A stretch of 64,000 bases of DNA from Forficula auricularia (Eukaryota; Arthropoda; Insecta; Dermaptera; Forficulidae). A program made the translations under genes and the position numbers. The stretch is from NCBI GenBank assembly GCA_024734495.1, contig JALMQS010000055.1:14301491-14365490 (forward strand). Direction: 5' to 3'. Below the pieces are notes generated by a model that did not search any database, was not told where the DNA came from, and saw nothing but the letters and a program-made list of their open reading frames with translations. This document shows positions 1 through 9,100 of the stretch, in pieces (position 1 is the first letter of the stretch; each line of letters opens with the position of its first letter).

Positions 1-60
1 AGAATAAGGCGATCGAAACGTCGTAATTTTATTGTATTATTTGTTCAAGTTCGATAAATA
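1..60 (+). repeat. 3' half of a hammerhead-type repeat at the window edge
   Basis: The window opens inside a repeat that reads gatcGAAACGTCG and then an AT-rich stretch. The same text follows the hammerhead-like motif near 45.42 kb and recurs at 24.17 and 24.62 kb. The 5' half (CUGANGA plus stem II) lies outside the window or is lost, so no ribozyme can be called here. Confidence 0.5.
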
Positions 61-607
61 ATTATAATTAATTGTTATGTATGATTTCACTAAAAATTCA
101 AATTTTAATAATTAATTTAAACCTGGAAATGTAGAAACGAAAACTGGTATAAAACCATTTACATTTGTTTCTAAGTAAGAACTGATGTACCATATATTTA
201 AATTGCATCTTTAATGTCTACCATATAACCTGACAGTGGAGGAAACACACATCTTTGCCTATGAAAAAGCTCATTATATTCTTCCTTGTGTTTTCTTTTC
301 TAAAATTGTGTAGCGTTCGTCAATGTTTAAGTAATATAGAAAAAAAAACTAATTTTTTTTACCAGTTAACGGTATAGAAAACTTGTTTTCCTATAATGTC
401 ACGACATTTTGTGTCTATAGTAATGTCGTCAAAGATGACTTAAAGATATGATGTTTAATTGCGCCTATTCAGGCTATAGAGTAAAAACTTAAAAAAAAGT
501 GTCATAATCATTAAAATATTTCATTATTCGTGTCCATGATTAATAATTAAAGGAATCGTAGGGAGTTGGACAAGACTTTAAATTAAATTAAATACAAGTT
601 TTGATTA

Positions 608-652
608 AATATGCCATACATTTCGTTGCTGTTTTGCAACTTCTTCAGTGAC
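608..652 (-). ncRNA. Hammerhead-ribozyme-like motif, probably inactive
   Basis: Read on the minus strand: CUGAAGA, one A, stem II GUUGC/GCAAC with an AAAACA loop, then GAAA. The following stem III is AUGUAU and the next base is G, so the NUH cleavage rule is not met. The copy in the opposite arm (1608-1655) has ACGU-A and does meet it. The difference looks like decay in this arm. Confidence 0.5.
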
Positions 653-803
653 TTCAGTCTTCTTAATGACATCTTAAAATAAATAAAAAAAAAATTTCTT
701 TGTTCAATTTGATTCTTTTAGTTTTTTGACAAAAAATAATTAATTTGTTTAAAATGTTTATATTTTATGTTAGTTGATGAATTGAATGAATTGTGATAGA
801 AAT

Positions 804-1547
804 AAAAATTTTTAAGAAAAAAATAAAAACCGACTTCAAAAAATTAAATGCAACAAATAAAATACACTAAAAGGTATAAAATAATTATTATCTTATTTAG
901 TTACAACTAAACGACGAAATATTAACATGAAATTAGTTTTTGAAGTCGGTGCCAAACAAATACATTTTATGAATCGCACTCGACGGATCTTACTTAGTAC
1001 GTTTGGTGGTTACGCTCGCTTATAAGTATAGTTTGTTTGGCACCGGCTTAAAAAAGTAATTTCGTGTTAATATTTCGTCGTTTAGTTGTAACTAAATAAG
1101 ATAATAATTATTTTATACCTTTTAGTGTATTTTTATTTGTTGCATTTAATTTTTTGAAGTCGGTTTTTATTTTTTTCTTAAAAATTATTTTTATTTTTCT
1201 CTTTTTAGTGATGTTATTAATAGTGATCATATCATCAGAACTTGACCAAATTAATATGACACCATCCCTAAGACACCCCCTTTCGGATAAAAAAGAATCA
1301 TCGAAATCGGTTCATAAACAAAGAGGTTAGGTCTAAACAAACCTAATAAAAAAGGTCTAATACCTATGAAAAAAAAATCGAAAAAATGGGACCAATCGGA
1401 AGCTAGACTGGACCCAATGCAAAAAAAATTTTCAAAATCGGTTGACAATTGGCGGAGATATGAGGTAACATAGGCACAAAAACAAAAAAAAACAAAAAAA
1501 ATTCAGTCGAATAGAGAACCTCCTCCTTTTTTGAAGTCGGTTAAAAA
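804..1547 (+). repeat. Fold-back repeat family A, copy 1
   Basis: A long inverted repeat (about 825-1170) is bounded by accgacttc and gaagtcggt. It is followed by a ~380-bp non-palindromic part that ends gaacctcctccttttttgaa-gtcggtt. The loop contains cgcactcgacggatcttac. The same structure occurs near 3.4, 10.5, 16.5, 43.0 and 62.9 kb. No transposase is present. Open frames of 60-110 codons seen in several copies come from the repeat itself and differ between copies by indels, so they are not treated as genes. The class is not assigned. Confidence 0.75.
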
Positions 1548-1607
1548 GAATACTGTTTGAAATGTTTTTTCTCGTAGTAAAAAATCCTGACGAATAAGTT
1601 TAATAAA

Positions 1608-1655
1608 TGAGCTACTGAAGAAGTTGCAAAACAGCAACGAAACGTATGGCATATT
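1608..1655 (+). ncRNA. Hammerhead-ribozyme-like motif
   Basis: CUGAAGA (1615-1621), an extra A, stem II GUUGC/GCAAC with a 6-nt loop, GAAA (1639-1642), and stem III ACGU. Then comes A, giving GUA as the predicted cleavage triplet after 1646. Stem I pairing is weak by eye. This is the partner of the minus-strand copy at 608-652. Confidence 0.6.
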
Positions 1656-1725
1656 TATTCAAAACTTGTATTTAATTTAATTTAAAGTCTTGTCCAACTC
1701 CCTACGATTCCTTTAATTAATTAAA

Positions 1726-2860
1726 ATAAAAATTTAGAAAGACGAAAAACTTACAACTTAAGAAGACAATATATTAATGCGCTATAGTCTCTAATAAATA
1801 CATTATAAATTAATATTAGTCCAGTGCTTCGTATATAGCTGAAAATTGGGACAGGTCTTAAATACACCATTACAAATGAAATATCAAAAATCGCCATCCT
1901 CCCGACCACTGCAAAAAAATTTATCCAAGATTAAAGGTAAAGAATATCGGTATCTCATATTTTTCTCGTAAACCGCAAATGTTATCGTAAAAATATTTCA
2001 AACAAAAGTTGTAGATCATCCAATTCTCTACAAAAAGTGTTATTATACTTTATTATACAAATCAGTATTCCTGAGATATCGCGAAACCAAAAGTTAGATA
2101 CGTCATGCTTTTTGCAAAAAATCGCAGTTTTGCCTTCATAAAATGAAAACCACTGATCCTAGAAACTGGATTCCTATCTCATTCTGTAGGAAATTTTGTT
2201 TACTTGAACATTTACCTAAACCACTTTTTTGGTACAAGTCTTAGATTTATAGATATTCAGCATTTCCCATGACAGGAAATGATCCATTGTTTCAAAAAAT
2301 CGCACTTTTTCCTTCATAAAATGAAAACCACTCATCCTAAAAACATAGATTTTTATCTCATTCTTTAGGAAATTCTGCTGGCTTGAACGTTTATTTTGAC
2401 CACTTTTTTGATAAAAGTCTTAGATTTATAGATATACAGCATTTTCTATGACGTAAAATGATCCATTTTTTGAAAAAATCGCAGTTTTTTCTTCATAAAA
2501 TGAAAACCACTCATCCTAGAAACTTAATTCCTATCTCATTTTCTAGGAAATTTTGTTGACTTGAACGTTTACTTTGGAACACTTTTTTGTTAAAACTCTT
2601 AAATTTATAGATATTCTAGATTTTCTGGACAGGATATGATCCGAATCCTCAAAAGCGTCATGGAAAATGCTGGATATCTATAAATCTAAGAGTTTTATCG
2701 AAAAAGTAGTCCAGCAAACGTTAAACTCAACCAAAATTTCCTAGACAATGAGATTAGAATCAAGCTTCTAGGATGAGTGGTTTTCATTTTATGATGGGAG
2801 AACTGCCATTTTTTTTTAAAAATTGCAGTTTTTCAAAACTTCAACCTCATATATGTATTA
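1726..2860. repeat. Family P region: satellite-like ~180-bp units with an internal inversion
   Basis: From about 2100 the text repeats three times: an 'aaatcgcagtttt..cttcataaaatg' start, 'aaaaccactcatcctagaaac', 'ctcattctctaggaaattttg', then 'cttagatttatagatat' and a 'gacaggaaatgatccat' end. At about 2650 the orientation flips and one unit is read in reverse. The same units occur at 40.3-41.2 kb and 53.7-53.9 kb. The 1726-2100 part is AT-rich flank with no coding signal. Confidence 0.65.
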
Positions 2861-3024
2861 TTATATAAAACTGATTTGACTGTTTCTAGAGTCTCAGAGA
2901 GGGATAAGGGACATTTAAAGTCTAAAGAGTCGATTTCAATCAAATTCAGATCAGTGGATAATCCATGTCTTATCAAATATAATTACCAACATGTGAAAAT
3001 TAAACATATACAGATGGATATTTA

Positions 3025-3265
3025 TCTATAAATATATTTATTTCAAAAGCGGATTTCATCTTAAGGATTAGAGTTTCGACACAAATTATAATTGAAAATT
3101 AATATTCCTACTAAATGGAATTATTCACAAACAAATAATTATACTTGTTTGTGAAAATACATGAATATTTGGTTATTTATTAAGTCATGTGGAATGATAA
3201 TGGAAATTTAACAAATCTAAACATCTCCTCTACCGAAAGTTAATTTGAACTGAAATTATGAATTT
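3025..3265 (+). repeat. Diverged repeat Q, copy 1
   Basis: This segment matches 13265-13505 in the same orientation. Shared text includes 'aaattataattgaaaattaa', 'tattcctac/tcaaatggaat' and 'tggaatgata', with many substitutions and small indels. No terminal repeats or frames explain it. It may be an old repeat or an old local duplication. Confidence 0.5.
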
Positions 3266-3429
3266 ATTATTTCTTTAATTTTAACTAATTTAAACTGTCT
3301 ACAAAAATATATATCAAAGCTTGGATAATTAAAAAATAAAATAAAAATAAATTAGCTTTAGGGAATATGAGTTTGTTGTATGGGATTTAAATCCAGAATT
3401 TTCGAAAATAAACCAGTTTCTAAATAAAA

Positions 3430-4150
3430 ATAATTTTTAAGCAAAAAATAAAAACCGACTTCACAAAATTAAATGCAACAAATAAAATACACTAAAAGGT
3501 ATAAAATAATTATTATCTTATTTAGTTACAACTAAACGACGAAATATTAACATGAAATTACTTTTTGAAGTCGGTGCCAAACAAACTATACCTATAAGCG
3601 AGCATACCCGCCAAACGTACTAAGTAAGATCCGTCGAGTGCGATTCATAAAAGGTATATGTTTGGCACCAACTTCAAAAAGTAATTTCATGTTAATATTT
3701 CGTCGTTTAGTTGTAACTAAATAAGATAATAATTATTTTATACCTTTTAGTGTATTTTATTTGTTGCATTTAATTTTTGAAGTCGGTTTTTATTTTTTGC
3801 TTAAAAATTATTTTTATTTTTCTCTTTTTAGTGATGTTATTAATAGTGATCCTATCATCAGAACTTGACCAAATTAATATGACACCATCCCTAAGACACC
3901 CCCTTTCGGATAAAAAAAGAACCATCGAAATCGGTTGATAAACAAAGAAGTTAGGTCTAAACAAACCTAATAAAAAAGGTCTAATACCTATGAAAAAAAA
4001 ATGGGACCAATCGGAAGGTAGGCTAAACCCAATGCAAATTTTTTTCTTCAAAATCGGTTCACAATTTGCGGAGATATGAGGTAACATAGGCACAAAAAAA
4101 AGAAAAATTCAGTCGAATAGAGAACCTCCTCCTTTTTTGAAGTCGGTTAA
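3430..4150 (+). repeat. Fold-back repeat family A, copy 2
   Basis: Same order as copy 1: inverted arms joined by a loop with 'gatccgtcgagtgcgattca', then the tail ending in 'gaagtcggttaaaaagaa'. The loop is inverted relative to copy 1, as expected if either strand of the hairpin can be retained. Confidence 0.75.
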
Positions 4151-4187
4151 AAAGAATTTTCAGTTCTAAAAAATTAAAAAAACAATC

Positions 4188-4325
4188 AATATTTTTTTGA
4201 GATTCTATATCTCTATGTTCACCGACCTCCAAATTAAACGGATTAACCAATTGACTTGAAATTTGAAACATAGACTCCTGAAAGGTCAACTAAGCAGTCT
4301 GATTCATAAAAAGGAGAAACTTTAG
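4188..4325 (+). repeat. Unclassified repeat T, copy 1
   Basis: Contains 'tatctctatgttcaccgacc', 'aattaaacgg' and 'tgattcataaaaagg'. It matches 18190-18345 and, inverted, 33700-33845. About 140 bp are conserved. No termini or coding capacity are seen. Confidence 0.5.
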
Positions 4326-4472
4326 AATTTTTTTCTATTCTTATTCTAAATTCTAATAAGAAAACTCTAATTGAATTTTTTCTACAAATTTAAATTTAAT
4401 CTTTTTAAAACCCACAAACAGGTTAATATGATACAATTTATAAAAGCGCAGTTTCTAATTAGAAGAAACAAA

Positions 4473-4698
4473 GAGATGATGAGAGAAGGAGAATGATCCA
4501 ATCGACTTGATTGGGGAATAATGGAATTGAAATAATTATCGGAAAAGAGGTTTTTTATCTAATTAGATTTTTCCTCTTATTAAAAACAAGGAATAAATAT
4601 GAATAAGGACACTCGATGGTGGAGAAGCAATCTCCGAAATCGAAGCTAAAATACAAGGTATACATTAATTAATGTAAAATAATTGGTTTAATAAATTA
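4473..4698 (+). mobile_element. SINE-like retroposon R, copy 1, with 13-bp target duplication
   Basis: A ~226-bp element is flanked by tagaagaaacaaa at 4460-4472 and 4699-4711. It starts near 'gatgatgagagaaggag' and contains 'aatcgacttgattggggaa', 'aaggacactcgatggtggag' and an end 'aaaataattggtttaataaa'. Further copies sit at 17.0, 26.4, 46.7/48.3 and 48.4 kb, most with a terminal A/T run and a clear target duplication, so it spreads by target-primed reverse transcription. No A or B box could be recognised, so it could be a SINE or a short LINE derivative. Confidence 0.75.
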
Positions 4699-4907
4699 TA
4701 GAAGAAACAAAATATTTATTAAATTCAAACAATTGGTAATATGTCCTAGGATTTGACTAGACTTTTAAGCTTGTAAAAAAAAATGATAAATTTATTTTTC
4801 TAGGATTTTAACCCAGACTTTTTGATTTCTAAATTGTCAATAAAAAAATCAATAAATATTTTTCTAGGATTTGAAGCTAGACTTTTTTATTTCTAAATTG
4901 TCAATAA

Positions 4908-5510
4908 AGGGCCATCCATAAATTAGGTAACACACTAAGGGCCAGTTGTATGTCGGTTGGTAAAGTCTTTGTAAAAGTTGACAAAGAGGAAAAATCTTAG
5001 AAATATCTGTGCCCGGTCGGATGGCCAATCAGATGACACGCGCTCTCATCTGATTGGCCATACCGCCGGGCACAAGTTTGAATTCTAAGGTTTTACCCTT
5101 TGTCAAATTTACCAACCGACATATAACTGGTCCTAAGGGGTGAGGGGGATTCTCAGATTTGTGACAAAATGTGACAGGGGAGCCCGTAGATTTTACAAAT
5201 TGTGATGTCACAAAAATCAAATTAAAAAATTTGTAAATATATTTTTTAAATTTATTTATAATGTAATAATAATAATAATAGTGAATAATATGTTAAATGA
5301 TGTGAATAAAAATAAAGTTGAACTTAAAATACATATATTAAATCCCTTTAGTTAAATTTATAAAAAAAATCTACAATTATTAATTTATAGGGTATAAAAG
5401 TGATAGTGTGACGTCACAATACAGGGAGGGAAAATGTAACAGAATGTGACACAGGGGAGGGGGTCTAAATATCTTGAAATTCGTGTGACGTAATTTATGG
5501 GCGGCCCCTA
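4908..5510. mobile_element. MITE with 'cccataaattacgtcac' type inverted ends
   Basis: The left end reads agggccatccataaattagg. The right end is the near complement, gtgacgtaatttatgggcgg followed by cccct. The element is about 600 bp and AT-rich, with a TAA/AAT microsatellite near 5262. It encodes nothing. A separate 195-bp MITE has inserted near its left end. The flanks 'aata' and 'aaaata' do not define a clean target duplication. Confidence 0.65.
4939..5133. mobile_element. PIF/Harbinger-type MITE nested in a larger MITE
   Basis: A 195-bp element has near-perfect terminal inverted repeats (GGGCCAGTTGTATGTCGGTT at the left; its complement, ending ACTGGTCC, at the right). It is flanked by TAA on both sides (4936-4938 and 5134-5136). 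A 3-bp TWA target duplication with GGGCC-type ends is typical of PIF/Harbinger. The centre contains a second inverted pair, 'gatggccaatcagatga' and 'tcatctgattggccat', so the whole element can fold into one hairpin. Confidence 0.75.
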
Positions 5511-5578
5511 AAAATATTTTTCTAGGATTCGAACCCAGACTTTTTGTTTCTCTAGGATTTGAACCCAGACTTTTTAAT

Positions 5579-5956
5579 AAAGAGAAACAAAAAGGTTGTC
5601 CTCTGTTTGATGCAAATAAACATACCTACATACATATAAAAAAATATATATCTGTATATATATATATTATTTATTTATTTGAGACTTTAGTTTCGAAGAC
5701 TCTGGTTTTCATCGTCAGTCTTTTTAATTATAAATATTATTTTTCATGGGGCCAGTATCGTCAGTTAGAATTTCTATGAAAAATAATATTTATAATTAAA
5801 AAAGACTGATAAAAAACAAATTTACAAATAAATAATATATATATATACAGATATATATGTCGATATATTTATTTGCATCAAGCAGAGGACAACCTCTTTG
5901 TTTCTCTTTATGAATCAAGAACTCTGCTACTCTCGGCAAAATAAAAACTTTTCAAT
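5579..5956 (+). mobile_element. Palindromic hammerhead retroposon, 5.6 kb copy
   Basis: Inverted arms (about 5582-5735 and 5775-5911) start at agagaaacaaaaaggttgtc and end at its complement. A short unique tail follows, containing ctctgctactctcggcaaaa. The flanks cagactttttaat (5566-5578) and cagtctttttaat (5957-5969) look like a 13-bp target duplication with one mismatch. The left arm keeps a hammerhead core on the minus strand. The right arm has lost most of it by deletion. The same tail occurs in the 6.2-kb copy. Confidence 0.65.
5681..5722 (-). ncRNA. Hammerhead-ribozyme-like motif
   Basis: Minus strand: CUGACGA, extra U, stem II GAAAAC/GUCUUC (five of six pairs) with loop CAGA, GAAA, stem III ACU-AA-AGU, then C. 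The predicted cleavage triplet is GUC. It belongs to the same lineage as the motifs at 6.24 and 41.88 kb but has a different stem II, which supports conservation of pairing rather than of sequence. Confidence 0.6.
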
Positions 5957-6162
5957 CAGTCTTTTTAATTTTGAAATTGTCAATAAATAAATATATTTCT
6001 AGGATTTGAACCCAGACTTTTTGATTTCTAAATTGTCATTAAAAAAATCAATGAATCTTTTTCTAGAGCTTAAATTCAGACTTTTTAATTTCGAAAAAAA
6101 TGGATAACTTAACTTTCAGAATTCTAATTAATGTACAAATACATTAAAAAACTTAATATAAA

Positions 6163-6424
6163 TTATTGAAGGAGACAATAAAAGAGTGTGTCTTCTGCTG
6201 GAATTATAAATTTTATTTATTTATAACGAGACTATAGTTTCGAGGGCTTTGCCCTCTTCATCAGTCTATTACAATGGTTTCACGGGAATCCATTTATGCA
6301 AAGCCCTCGAAACTATAGTCTCGTTATAAATAAATAAAATTTATAATTCCATCAGAAGACACACTCTTTTATTGTCTCCTTCAATATATACAAATTCTGC
6401 TTCCCTCGGCAAAAAACTTTTAAT
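6163..6424 (+). mobile_element. Palindromic hammerhead retroposon, 6.2 kb copy
   Basis: The palindrome (6165-6385) begins attgaaggagacaataaaag and ends with its complement. A tail with ttctgcttccctcggcaaaa follows. The flanks ttaatataaa at 6153-6162 and 6425-6434 are a probable 10-bp target duplication. One arm holds a complete hammerhead core on the minus strand. In the other arm the CUGAUGA half is deleted and only gccctcGAAACTATAGTC remains (about 6303-6322). A related single arm lies at 38.58-38.72 kb. Confidence 0.65.
6222..6275 (-). ncRNA. Hammerhead-ribozyme-like motif, complete core
   Basis: Minus strand: CUGAUGA, extra A, stem II GAGGGC/GCCCUC with loop AAA, GAAA, stem III ACU-AU-AGU, C17, giving GUC as the predicted cleavage triplet. 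The 41.88-kb motif has GAAGGC/GCCUUC at stem II: G-C has become A-U at the same position, a compensatory change. Stem I is short (AGA facing UC). Confidence 0.65.
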
Positions 6425-6429
6425 TTAAT

Positions 6430-6840
6430 ATAAAGTACCTGGAGGAGCGATGCTCGGTAACTTCTTCCTTCAGTTAAAATCTTTATTTTAATATTATTTT
6501 TAATTTAAAATTCTGATAAAAAGGTCTATTTTTATTTGAGAGCCGTTTTCAAATTAAAAAAATACAAATATATCTATATAGTATTCGACCACTGTACCCC
6601 CCCACCTCTCCACCCTGCTCGACCCCACCACCAAAACCTAGCCCTACCCCAGGATCCCCCACCACAGCCCCCACATCCACCACATCTACCCCCGCTCCGC
6701 ATCAAGATCGCTTTCTTATCCTCAAAACTTGTTAATAGAGTTTGTTTCATCAAAATCGTTAGAGCCATTTAAAAAAAAATATACATATAGATACAAATAC
6801 ACTTACATATATATATACCTGCAAGACCGAGCTTTGTTCG
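6430..6840 (+). repeat. Composite repeat with C-rich strand bias
   Basis: From about 6427, 'ggaggagcgatgctcggtaa' begins text shared with 25.95 kb and, inverted, with 36.1-36.2 and 36.9 kb. A strongly C-rich, G-poor stretch lies at 6592-6700. Then comes 'catcaaaatcgttagagcc', a motif shared with the D repeats. The C-rich part yields long frames rich in Pro or Gly on the two strands, but they have no codon structure and are not genes. Confidence 0.45.
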
Positions 6841-7195
6841 GGTTTAGTTAACGCTTGACAACAACACACCACAATCACAATATTTCTTCAAGGCCTTTGA
6901 GAAAAAAGGATTAACCCAACCCATTGTCTGCCTGGGTACAAAAGGAAAAGAGTAACCTTTTTTAAAACCATAAGAATGGGATTTGTCTACCTCAGAATAA
7001 TTAATTTGATTACGAAAAAACCCATCAAAAACAATTTTGTCGAAGATGAGACCATGACAGATCAAATTGTCACCCCAAAAACCCCCTAGCCCGTGAATTT
7101 CATCAAAATCGGTAGAGTCGTTTTCAAGATATAACCAAGATACAAATATATATATAAATAAATATACAATTTTTGCTCGTTTAATAAGAGTAGAT
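6840..7195 (-). repeat. AT-rich composite repeat D, copy 1
   Basis: Contains 'caaggcctttgag', 'ttgtcgaagatgagacc', 'aatttcatcaaaatcgg' and an end 'tttttgctcgtttaataaga'. Seven or more copies in both orientations lie in the window (12.6, 22.0, 25.0, 26.8, 35.2, 48.8, 51.7 kb). The longest (12.57-13.20 and 24.69-25.32 kb) are about 630 bp. The class is not determined. Confidence 0.6.
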
Positions 7196-7477
7196 TACTT
7201 TAAAATAGATGGAAAACTTGCATCGCTGTTCGGCAAAGGATGAAATTGATATAGAAACTTGAGGGATATTTTTACTTTATCCAATGCGAAGCATGGGAGA
7301 AAGTATTGGAATCGGAAAAGGTTATATAAAGTTTTTTTTTGCAACGAAATTTTCTCTGGAGAGAGACGGACTGGTAGAAATTTTAATTGAAAGTAATGGA
7401 AGGCAGCCCAGAGTATGAGGAAAGAAAAATTAACACATATAAAATAAGGTGTAATTTATTAGAATCCTTCCTCCTTT

Positions 7478-7531
7478 CCTTTCAAACCGACGTTTCGGAG
7501 GATTTTCCCTCCTTCTTCAGGGTTTCAAAGG
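7478..7531 (-). ncRNA. Hammerhead-ribozyme-like motif with extended stem I
   Basis: Minus strand: stem I strand ccuuugaaacc, CUGAAGA, extra A, stem II GGAGG/CCUCC, GAAA, stem III ACGU with no loop, C17 (GUC), then ggtttgaaagg closing stem I. Ten of eleven stem I positions pair, with one G-G mismatch. The two-pair, loopless stem III is the narrow form that is expected to work best as a dimer. Confidence 0.7.
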
Positions 7532-7764
7532 GTCAATGAATGAAACAAATAAAATGTTTCCTTCTTCTCTCCACAGTAGTGTTCAAAAACTTTCTTCATT
7601 TTTAACAAAAGGCATAGAAAGACAAAAAAATTTTTTTTCCTTCTAATTAAGAAAAGAAGGAAAAATTTTTTTGTCTTTCTATGCCTTTTGTTAAAAATGA
7701 AGAAAGTTTTTGAACACTACTGTGGAGAGAAGAAGGAAACATTTTATTTGTTTCATTCATTGAC

Positions 7765-7818
7765 CCTTTGAAACCCTGAAGAAGGAGGAAAAATCCTCCG
7801 AAACGTCGGTTTGAAAGG
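7765..7818 (+). ncRNA. Hammerhead-ribozyme-like motif with extended stem I
   Basis: Plus-strand partner of the preceding motif: CUGAAGA at 7776-7782, GAAA at 7800-7803, predicted cleavage after C7807 (GUC). Stem I strands are 7765-7775 and 7808-7818 with ten of eleven pairs. The stem II loop is AAAAAU-like and differs slightly from the other arm, while the GGAGG/CCUCC pairing is kept. Confidence 0.7.
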
Positions 7819-7934
7819 AAAGGAGGAAGGATTCCAATAAATTACACCTTATTTTATATGTGTTAATTTTTTCTTTCTCACTACCTCTGGGCTGCCTTCC
7901 ATTACTTTCAATTATATAAAGTTTTTATTAAAAT

Positions 7935-8130
7935 TATATTTTAAAGTATTTTACTCTAGAGTAAGATAGTACGTATGGTATTCCTCGAGTATTAGATGAG
8001 AATCGATCACTATTTTTGAATTTAAGTCAACATGGACTGAAAATAGCAAGTGATATCTGATTAATAATAAAACATATTAATATTTCAAATGACTTTGGAT
8101 AAAGTTTAGCAACGAATCGTTGCAGTTTAT
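7935..8130 (+). repeat. Segment repeated in inverse at 15.34-15.52 kb
   Basis: Contains 'cttactctagagtaa'-type palindromes, 'aatatttcaaatgactttgg' and 'gcaacgaatcgttgcagttt'. The reverse complement with moderate divergence lies at 15335-15520. The two are 7.2 kb apart. No terminal repeats were recognised. Confidence 0.5.
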
Positions 8131-8913
8131 TTTCCATTTATTTCGAACCATATGAGCACCTGAGAGCATAAAAATTCGAAAATACCCAAAATAAAGGCCA
8201 CCCTATATTTAGAGGACACTTTTAAATTCCACTAGACCTCGTTCGGGGACATTTATCAAGCAGCAATCAACGATGAATGATTATAATTATTATTATTAAC
8301 AAGTTGGGTACACAAAAAATAAATAGTTGGAACACTACGGGAGGAAGATAGCCCAGACCTTGAACGTAGTTTTAAGGGCAAATCCTTTCGCATTGCGCAA
8401 ATTGTTTTCTTAATTAAAGAATTTCTCTCTTGACTTGGCTGGAATGGACTCATCTGGACATCGTCATACCTGGGTTTCCGATTCCGGTTGGTTTCTCCGG
8501 GAATTCACTGGCAATTCACCTTTATATAACTTCATATTAATCATAATTACATAAAGTCGGAAGAAATGGCTCTTGATCAAAATTCCTTTGTTTCTTCAAT
8601 ATAACAAAGTTATAAAAGAAATATTCCCATTTCCCCCTCTCTCTCACAGAAACAGAACAATTTATGATCTAATCGAAATGGATTCCACTCGACAATTAAA
8701 TGTACCTAGTACTTAATTACATTTATATAAGAAAAAAACACTACATACCTAAATACTACATTACAATGAGATTTTATAATGATAAAATTTTTATCATCAA
8801 GTAATGTGATTATTTTCCTTTATGGTACATTGTGAAGTGGAATCGAAATTCATATTTATCCGGAAATAGAAAATACACTGCCGGCTAATAAAAAAACGTA
8901 ACATTTTTTTAAA
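8131..8913. other. No gene or repeat recognised
   Basis: AT-rich sequence with a short somewhat GC-richer part (8210-8520). No splice-bounded frame, RNA gene or second copy within the window was found by eye. Confidence 0.4.
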
Positions 8914-9100
8914 TCTATATAATATAAATGAATTTCTGTTTCTTTGTAAGCGCAGATCTCTCAAATGCCTGGACCGATTTGGCTAATTTTTTTTTTAAAT
9001 GTTCTTAATAGTCCAATTCAGGTTAATATGTAAAAAAAAATTGGAAAAGTTGCCCGAAAAATTGGAAAATTCAGGAAAAACTAAAAAAAAATTCAGGTTA
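8914..9100 (+). mobile_element. Possible Helitron-like 5' end
   Basis: Starts TCTATATAATATAAATGAAT and continues with 'gatctctcaaatgcctggac' and 'cgatttggct'. TC-plus-TATA starts of this kind are common in insect Helitrons, and the shorter Helitron at 27.24 kb begins in a similar way. No matching 3' hairpin/CTAG end was located downstream, so this is tentative. Confidence 0.3.

Larger units (their letters stand above)
541..1725. repeat. Inverted-arm pair carrying hammerhead motifs, with fold-back A1 in the loop
   Basis: The arms at about 541-652 and 1611-1725 are inverted copies of each other. Both contain the text aaggaatcgtagggagttgg or its complement, and both carry a hammerhead-like core. 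The loop holds a complete family A fold-back element, so A probably inserted into an existing palindrome. No target duplication was found for the outer arms. Confidence 0.6.
7337..7911 (-). mobile_element. Palindromic hammerhead retroposon, best-preserved copy
   Basis: A near-perfect 528-bp palindrome (7385-7912, centre near 7648) has arms of about 264 bp. A ~45-bp unique tail (7341-7384) ends in a T run on the plus strand, that is poly(A) on the minus strand. The 15-bp ttatataaagttttt at 7322-7336 and 7912-7926 is a target duplication. Both arms hold complete hammerhead cores with a long stem I. A transcript would fold into a hairpin of about 260 bp, while each monomeric arm could fold as a ribozyme. 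No protein is encoded. Confidence 0.8.

Noticed and set aside
1251..1448. Repeated 65-107-codon minus-strand frames (also 3770-4093, 11090-11299, 43390-43587)
   Set aside because: They come from family A tails and differ between copies by A-run indels, with no conserved start or codon bias.
541..1725. LTR retrotransposon (paired repeats around an interior)
   Set aside because: The pair is inverted, not direct, lacks TG...CA ends and encodes no gag/pol.
6536..6772. Pro-rich (plus) and Gly-rich (minus) overlapping frames
   Set aside because: Caused by a C-rich tract; both strands are open for compositional reasons. The same applies to 46297-46623.
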